The position numbers and the translations under genes were made by a program. Of a DNA stretch of 64,000 nt, positions 58,720-64,000 are shown piece after piece. Source of the stretch: Scylla paramamosain (Eukaryota; Arthropoda; Malacostraca; Decapoda; Portunidae). The stretch is from contig NC_087171.1 in assembly GCF_035594125.1 (NCBI RefSeq), positions 15,911,767 through 15,975,766 on the forward strand, read 5' to 3'. The notes beneath the pieces are model-generated. The model was not told the origin of the DNA. It saw nothing but the letters and a program-made list of their open reading frames with translations, and did not search any database. How positions within the stretch are numbered: position 1 is the stretch's first letter; every line of letters begins with the position of its first letter.

Positions 58720-60243
58720 TACGTTCCGGGTGTAGGTGAGGTGGTGGGGTATTATTATCATTATTATTATTATTGCTCTGGTATTTTTTATGACTTTCAA
58801 CGATCTATCCAGGCCTCTTGTATGTACAATAACCATTACAGGCCGTTTATTTATTAATTTATTTTTTCTATTCAGGCTGTAAGATATTTCAATTTCCATA
58901 TTTTTAGCAATTTCAATCAAAAATGGTGTGTGTGGTCAAAAGTGCATGAGGGAGCAGACAGAAGCATCACTCAGAACCCATAGATTTTCTGGGTTAAGTG
59001 ATGTGGCAAAAAGTTAGCTGCCTACCTTAGCAGAACAGGAATTTAGCTTTGTGTGAGCTTGAGATGGAAACACATCTTACCTTATATTACTTTACAGTTT
59101 AGTTTCTTACAGCAGTGTGGTTAGTTTACCCTTTTTTCTATTTATTTACTTTTTGTAGATGTTAGGGAGTCCAGACAAGGAACACAATAAAAAGTAATAA
59201 TAAAAGCTTACTCATAATGTCCTCACCCAAAAAAAAAAGAAGAAAAAAAAAAAAAAAACAGCAGCAGAAGAAGAATCTGAAGAATTGGCCAGTTTAGTTC
59301 GTGGTGTTTTCATGCTCCTCTTCAGAGACAGTTCAAGTCACAGGTGGGAAGGAATATGTTGGATCTGGCATGTGGTGGACTGTAGGATTTTAGAAACAGT
59401 CTTTTGCAGTGTGTGAGGGCTTGGCATTTCTGGTGGCGAAGCATTGTATTCATTGTTCATTGATTTACTATATGCACTGACGATGAAACAACGGTTGATA
59501 TTATTATTTCATCTGAGGCTTTTATGGGGTTGCTGAGTGTTCCTGTGTAATGATCTTAAAGATTGAAGCCCCAGAATTCTACAGGAACTTGGGTGCACCT
59601 TTTGCTTGATTAGTAACATGCTGGATCTTCATGCTTGGGTCCCAGGCTGAATTTTTGACAAGATGCTGTCTCCTGAAGCTCAGATTTATTTAATCTTCCA
59701 CATTAATTGCTTGTTATTTCAGTGTATGGAGTGTCTTGTGCTTCTGCCCTAGTCTGAGGTGGTGCAAATGGTGCAGCCTGACTTGAGGTGATACACAAGA
59801 GATGAAGCAGCAGGTATGTACATAAGATTTTGTTTAATTTTGTTATGGCATGTTTTGACACTTGATGGGTGATGGAGGGACATGAAGGTATGTATGTTGC
59901 GGGATTGAGGTGTTAGGTCATAGATATGTAGGTAAAGAATGTGCTTTGAGAGGAAAGAAACCAATACCTACCTTGTGTCTTCACCACTGAGATAAATTTG
60001 GTCATTGTGGGGCTCTCCCTCTAACTAGGCTTCATTTGCTTCCACTGGTGTTGAAGATGCTTTGCCCACTTTGTTCCAGATCAAAACATGTGATATTTCT
60101 TGTATTTATAGTGTAACTTTTTTATGCATTTTGTTGGTGCTGGGCATAACAAAAGATGTAGAAGAAAGAGTAAGTGGAGATTGATGATGTGTTAACTCCT
60201 AACTACTTTATTTATGATTAAAAAAGAAGGCAAGCAAGACAGT

Positions 60244-60560
60244 TCACCATCTCCAGCTACTTCACGCTATCTGCCAGCCCAGTCAGCCCTTCTGCTGACC
60301 CAAACACCCCTGCTGCTGACCCAAACACCCCTGCTGCTGTCCATGCCAGCCCAGCCACTCCTGCTGCCAGCCCAGACACCCTTGCTGCTGTCCAAGCTAG
60401 CCCAGTCAGCCATGCTGCCAGCCCAGCCAGTCCTGCTGCCTGTCCAGCCACCTCTGCCACTGCAAGCCCCACCCATCCCCTGCCATTGCTGGGCCATCAA
60501 CCTCTGCTGCCCATTCAAGCCTTCTTCTACAGTGGACCTCTTCCTCATCTCAGGTGATGA
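60244..60560 (+). repeat. Pro/Ala/Ser-coding degenerate 15-base minisatellite
   Basis: Units around gcccagccactcctgctgcc repeat with variation. One frame gives a Leu/Pro-rich ORF. Another gives repeated ASPAT-PAASPDT-like peptides and ends next to gtgatg. No protein family is recognised. Confidence 0.5.
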
Positions 60561-61117
60561 GGATGTTGAGTGAACACACAGAGACCCTGGATGTCCCTTA
60601 GCCTTGGAGGGAACATTAGGGCAAGGGGTACTCCAGCCTTGAGGGGGGACATATGGACTTGACACTACAGTGAGAGTAAGTACAAAAATTATTTTTATTT
60701 AGTTTTATTTTGTTGCTTTATTCTTGTGTTTATGTTATTTATGTAACATGTGTTTTACTTTATGTTCCCTGAAAGCCAATATTTTCAAGTTTCGATACTA
60801 AAAAAAGTTCAAAAGTACAAAAAAATATTTTTCATAATTTTTTTTTTATTTATTTTTTACAGATGTTCAATGTGCCCGGCATGGGTTACACAACACATCC
60901 AAACAATAATACATTTCTTGCCAAACGTGACTTAGCATAGCATTGTTGATGGTTGCCAAGATGAATATAAGAAAACTTGACGATTTTATCTTTTAAATGG
61001 TACCAGTTTCATCTTGCTTCCATTTGTAGCTCTTGATATGTGAGTCCTTAGAACGTGTCTTCCCGCCTACCCCGCTTAAGTCGGACCTTTATAATTTCTC
61101 TCTCTCTCTCTCTTACA

Positions 61118-61120
<3 letters not shown>

Positions 61121-61211
<91 letters not shown>

Positions 61212-61351
61212 GGGTGGAAGGATCGAAGGATGGATGGGGGAGAGGGGGGGCAGGGAAGGGAGAGGGAGGAAAGGGGGAGGAGGGCAGAGAAGGGGGAGAT
61301 AGAGAGGGGGAAGGAGGGCAGGAAAGGAGAGGAGGGGAAGAGCGAGAGAAC

Positions 61352-61424
<73 letters not shown>
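61121..61424. repeat. Compound (GA)n, purine-rich, (CA)n tract
   Basis: A (TC)n patch, a (GA)n run to 61208, a G/A-rich segment and a (CA)n run to 61424 form a 300-base purine-rich block. Confidence 0.95.
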
Positions 61425-61425
<1 letters not shown>

Positions 61426-61454
61426 TTTTTTTTTTACAATTGTTTTTAAATATC

Positions 61455-61535
61455 TATTAGAATTTGAACGCTGGCATCCATCACCCTGAGTTCCTCAGCC
61501 CATCACTCTGTCCACTGGGCCACGAGATCCCATCC
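61455..61535 (-). repeat. tRNA-derived SINE fragment
   Basis: The minus strand reads tctcgtggcccagtggacag (box A-like) and, about 40 bases later, gcgttcaaattc (box B-like). No intact cloverleaf is seen. Confidence 0.45.
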
Positions 61536-61613
61536 CCCCCCCCACACACACACAGAATTTTAGCTGTGATGGTACTGCACGGCGACAGCGCTACATCACA
61601 CTAGATGAGAACA

Positions 61614-61614
<1 letters not shown>

Positions 61615-61672
<58 letters not shown>
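61615..61672. repeat. (CA)n microsatellite
   Basis: Pure CA run. Confidence 0.97.
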
Positions 61673-61675
<3 letters not shown>

Positions 61676-62969
61676 ATTGTATTTTGAGATAAGGGAGTAA
61701 AGTAAAAAAAAAAAAAAAAAAAAAAGCCAGCCTCTTCACGGGCCGGAATGAATAAGTGGTTTTCAAGTGTTTTCAATACCTCGAGTTTCTCGATCTTCGA
61801 GTTTAGCACCATAACTTGGGAAAGGAGTGTAGTTGACATGAAGGCACATAGGGTCAGTGCGACAAGTTTGCCCATAAAGCATCGCGAGTGTAAAGCTGCC
61901 GCGGTAAGCCTAAAAGGAATTGTGTGGCACCCCCTTCAGGAAACCAAGATTTGTGGAGGTGCATTTTAACTGATTCATATTTGCAGGACGGATAAGCGCG
62001 AGGTGACCAAATGTGTTTTATTGTTTTATTCATTCATATTTTCTTCCAGTCTTGTAAAGCATATGCGTATGTTGAAATATGCATGTGAGGGTCTAGGAGT
62101 TTTCAATTCGATGAAATGTTACGCGGATGAAATAGGAGTAATCAAAACTCACCCGCGACTACTGCTGTTGGGAAATATACATTATAAATTACAGTGAAAA
62201 ACGAGGTAAAAGTTTTTGCAGTTTGAAGTGATAAAGTTAGATGGTAAAACTAGTCAGAATACAAGGGAACTAAAAATGGAACGTGTGACGAAACTAATAC
62301 GACAAAACTGAGGGAGAATTTCTGTCCATTATTTTTTTCTTCTGTCTTTGCTGGCTGTCCATGTACACAGACAGCACTTCACAACTCTCCCCTTCCTTTA
62401 CCCCCTCCTTTGCCACCTCTGCCTCGGCCGCCACAGCTGCTTAAAGAAAAAAAAATGCATTACGTTTTCTTATGTGAATTCTTATTTTCTTATGTGGATT
62501 CTCGCGAAAAAAAACCTCAAATTGAAGCACATTTTTCATATTTTCTACCATTCACTGTAGGCTCGTGGGGTTACGTAGGTAGAACGTGGTGCGGGGATGT
62601 GTGGCAATGTTGTGAGGAATGATTCTTATGGGGAGTACTTGTGGTGCCAGTAACCCAACAGGATGCTAAACTAACTTTTAACGGGTGCTGGAAAATGCTG
62701 CACATCTGGCGGCGGACACAGTGTCAGAAGAGTGTCCTTTTTTGTTTTCTAAACTTTAACATCATTTTCAATTGTTAATGCATTTTAGCATGGTGATGGA
62801 AGGCACTAAAATTGTACGAACATTCCACACTGGTAGGAATGATTTGAGCTTTGTAGTGCACGTTGGGATCGCTGGACTGGTTGAACCTCACTACAGGGAT
62901 GTTGAGGCCAGAAGAGGTTAACCCTTTCAGGTCGCAAATAGGCCAGTGTAGATTTTGGAGGAATTATGT

Positions 62970-63073
<104 letters not shown>

Positions 63074-63938
63074 ACAAGTTTTCATTTCTCAGTCAGATAA
63101 TGAAGTTTACTCTGGCAAGGACTGAGGAAGATAGGTGCGTGCAGTGTACCAACAACACCAGAGTGATGCAGTGTTCCCGGGAAGTAAAGTGTGTGGTGGT
63201 GAAATGAAGGAGAACAATTACCAAAGTTTTGACATAAACTAAGCAGGCTTGTCATGTGCTAACTTTCCTTCTCTGACTCCTGCTACTGTGGGTAGTTTTG
63301 ATTGTTACTGCTTTCCCCTTCCTGTATCTACTGCGTTTCTTTCTATTTATTTATTTATTTATTTTTCGTATATTCCTAAATTCAATTAACGAGTCATTTG
63401 CAGAGGAGGAGGAGGAGGAGGAGGAGGAGGAGAAGGAGGTCATGACATGCGTGTTGATCACTACCACGTAATGACTTGAATGTTTCTCAGTCTACAGAAT
63501 GAGGAGTTTTCCATAGTCTAAATAAGCTGGTATTGTTATTTTTTGTTTCTTCTTAATTATCTATCCTGTTGCGTGTTGATGGTACTCCTTTTTAAATTGT
63601 TTGTTTTATATGTTTGGTTTCATAAGAGGTTCTGGTTTACTTGCGGGTGAAAAGATAGAATATAGTAGACTGGATAGAAAATGTGTATATTTCATGGTTA
63701 AACTAATGGGAAAAGTAATTGTTTTGATCTTTCTCATGGAGCAGAATCCTTGTTGTATAGCGATTCTGTTCAGGAAGAGCCTCCAAGTGCACTGCTGAGA
63801 AAGGCAAATGAGCTAATCTGGAATGACCCTCTTTTTCCCCGCGTCTCCCATAACATCCACTAATATGTCATGATGGGCCGTGCTCTCCCTCGTTTTATGT
63901 TTTTTAAGGGTCGAGATTGTTTCGCCTGCTGTTACCTT

Positions 63939-63942
<4 letters not shown>

Positions 63943-64000
<58 letters not shown>
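63943..64000. repeat. (GT)n microsatellite at the window edge
   Basis: Pure GT run, truncated by the end of the window. Confidence 0.97.

Overview
This is a eukaryotic, intron-rich window, most likely from a decapod crustacean. The best taxonomic clue is the first gene, which carries short neuropeptide F peptides of decapod type (APPSMRLRF, SMPTLRLRF and DARTPALRLRF, each followed by GKR). Other clues are the many long (GA)n, (TA)n and (CA)n microsatellites, Jockey-like LINE relics and tRNA-derived SINE fragments. Nothing bacterial (operons, CRISPR) is present.

Layout: (1) 1-5509, + strand: 3' part of a short neuropeptide F precursor gene; its 5' exons lie left of the window. (2) 5510-10003: 3' UTR and intergenic DNA with a three-copy ~150 bp tandem array related to a Jockey-like retrotransposon tail and a dispersed decapod-type repeat. 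(3) 10004-17131, + strand: complete six-exon KDEL receptor gene, 212 aa. (4) 20574-44449, + strand: TCERG1 (CA150), about 19 coding exons and about 1365 aa, with three WW domains, a 38-residue polyQ run and six FF repeats. (5) 45696-56866, minus strand: GTF2F1 (TFIIF alpha, RAP74), 12 coding exons and 504 aa, convergent with TCERG1. (6) 56867-64000: GTF2F1 promoter side, then repeat-rich DNA with no gene I can support.

The KDEL receptor works in Golgi-to-ER retrieval. TCERG1 and GTF2F1 both act on RNA polymerase II: TCERG1 couples elongation to splicing through WW and FF domains, and RAP74 is the large subunit of TFIIF. They sit tail to tail about 1.25 kb apart.

I did not find a wholly new system. 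The most unusual points are structural. In GTF2F1 a Jockey-like element ends within a few bases of an apparent GC-AG 5' splice site. A ~180 bp (CT)n microsatellite forms the polypyrimidine tract of the same exon. TCERG1 exon 8 lacks a canonical donor where the frame wants one. TCERG1 also has a long RD/ER/KE-rich linker between FF3 and FF4. Several mobile-element relics (TTAA-flanked elements, a mariner-like MITE, a PHD-finger ORF1 remnant) lie in introns. Exon boundaries were placed by eye from splice sites, reading frame and recalled family sequences; no alignment or transcript data were available.
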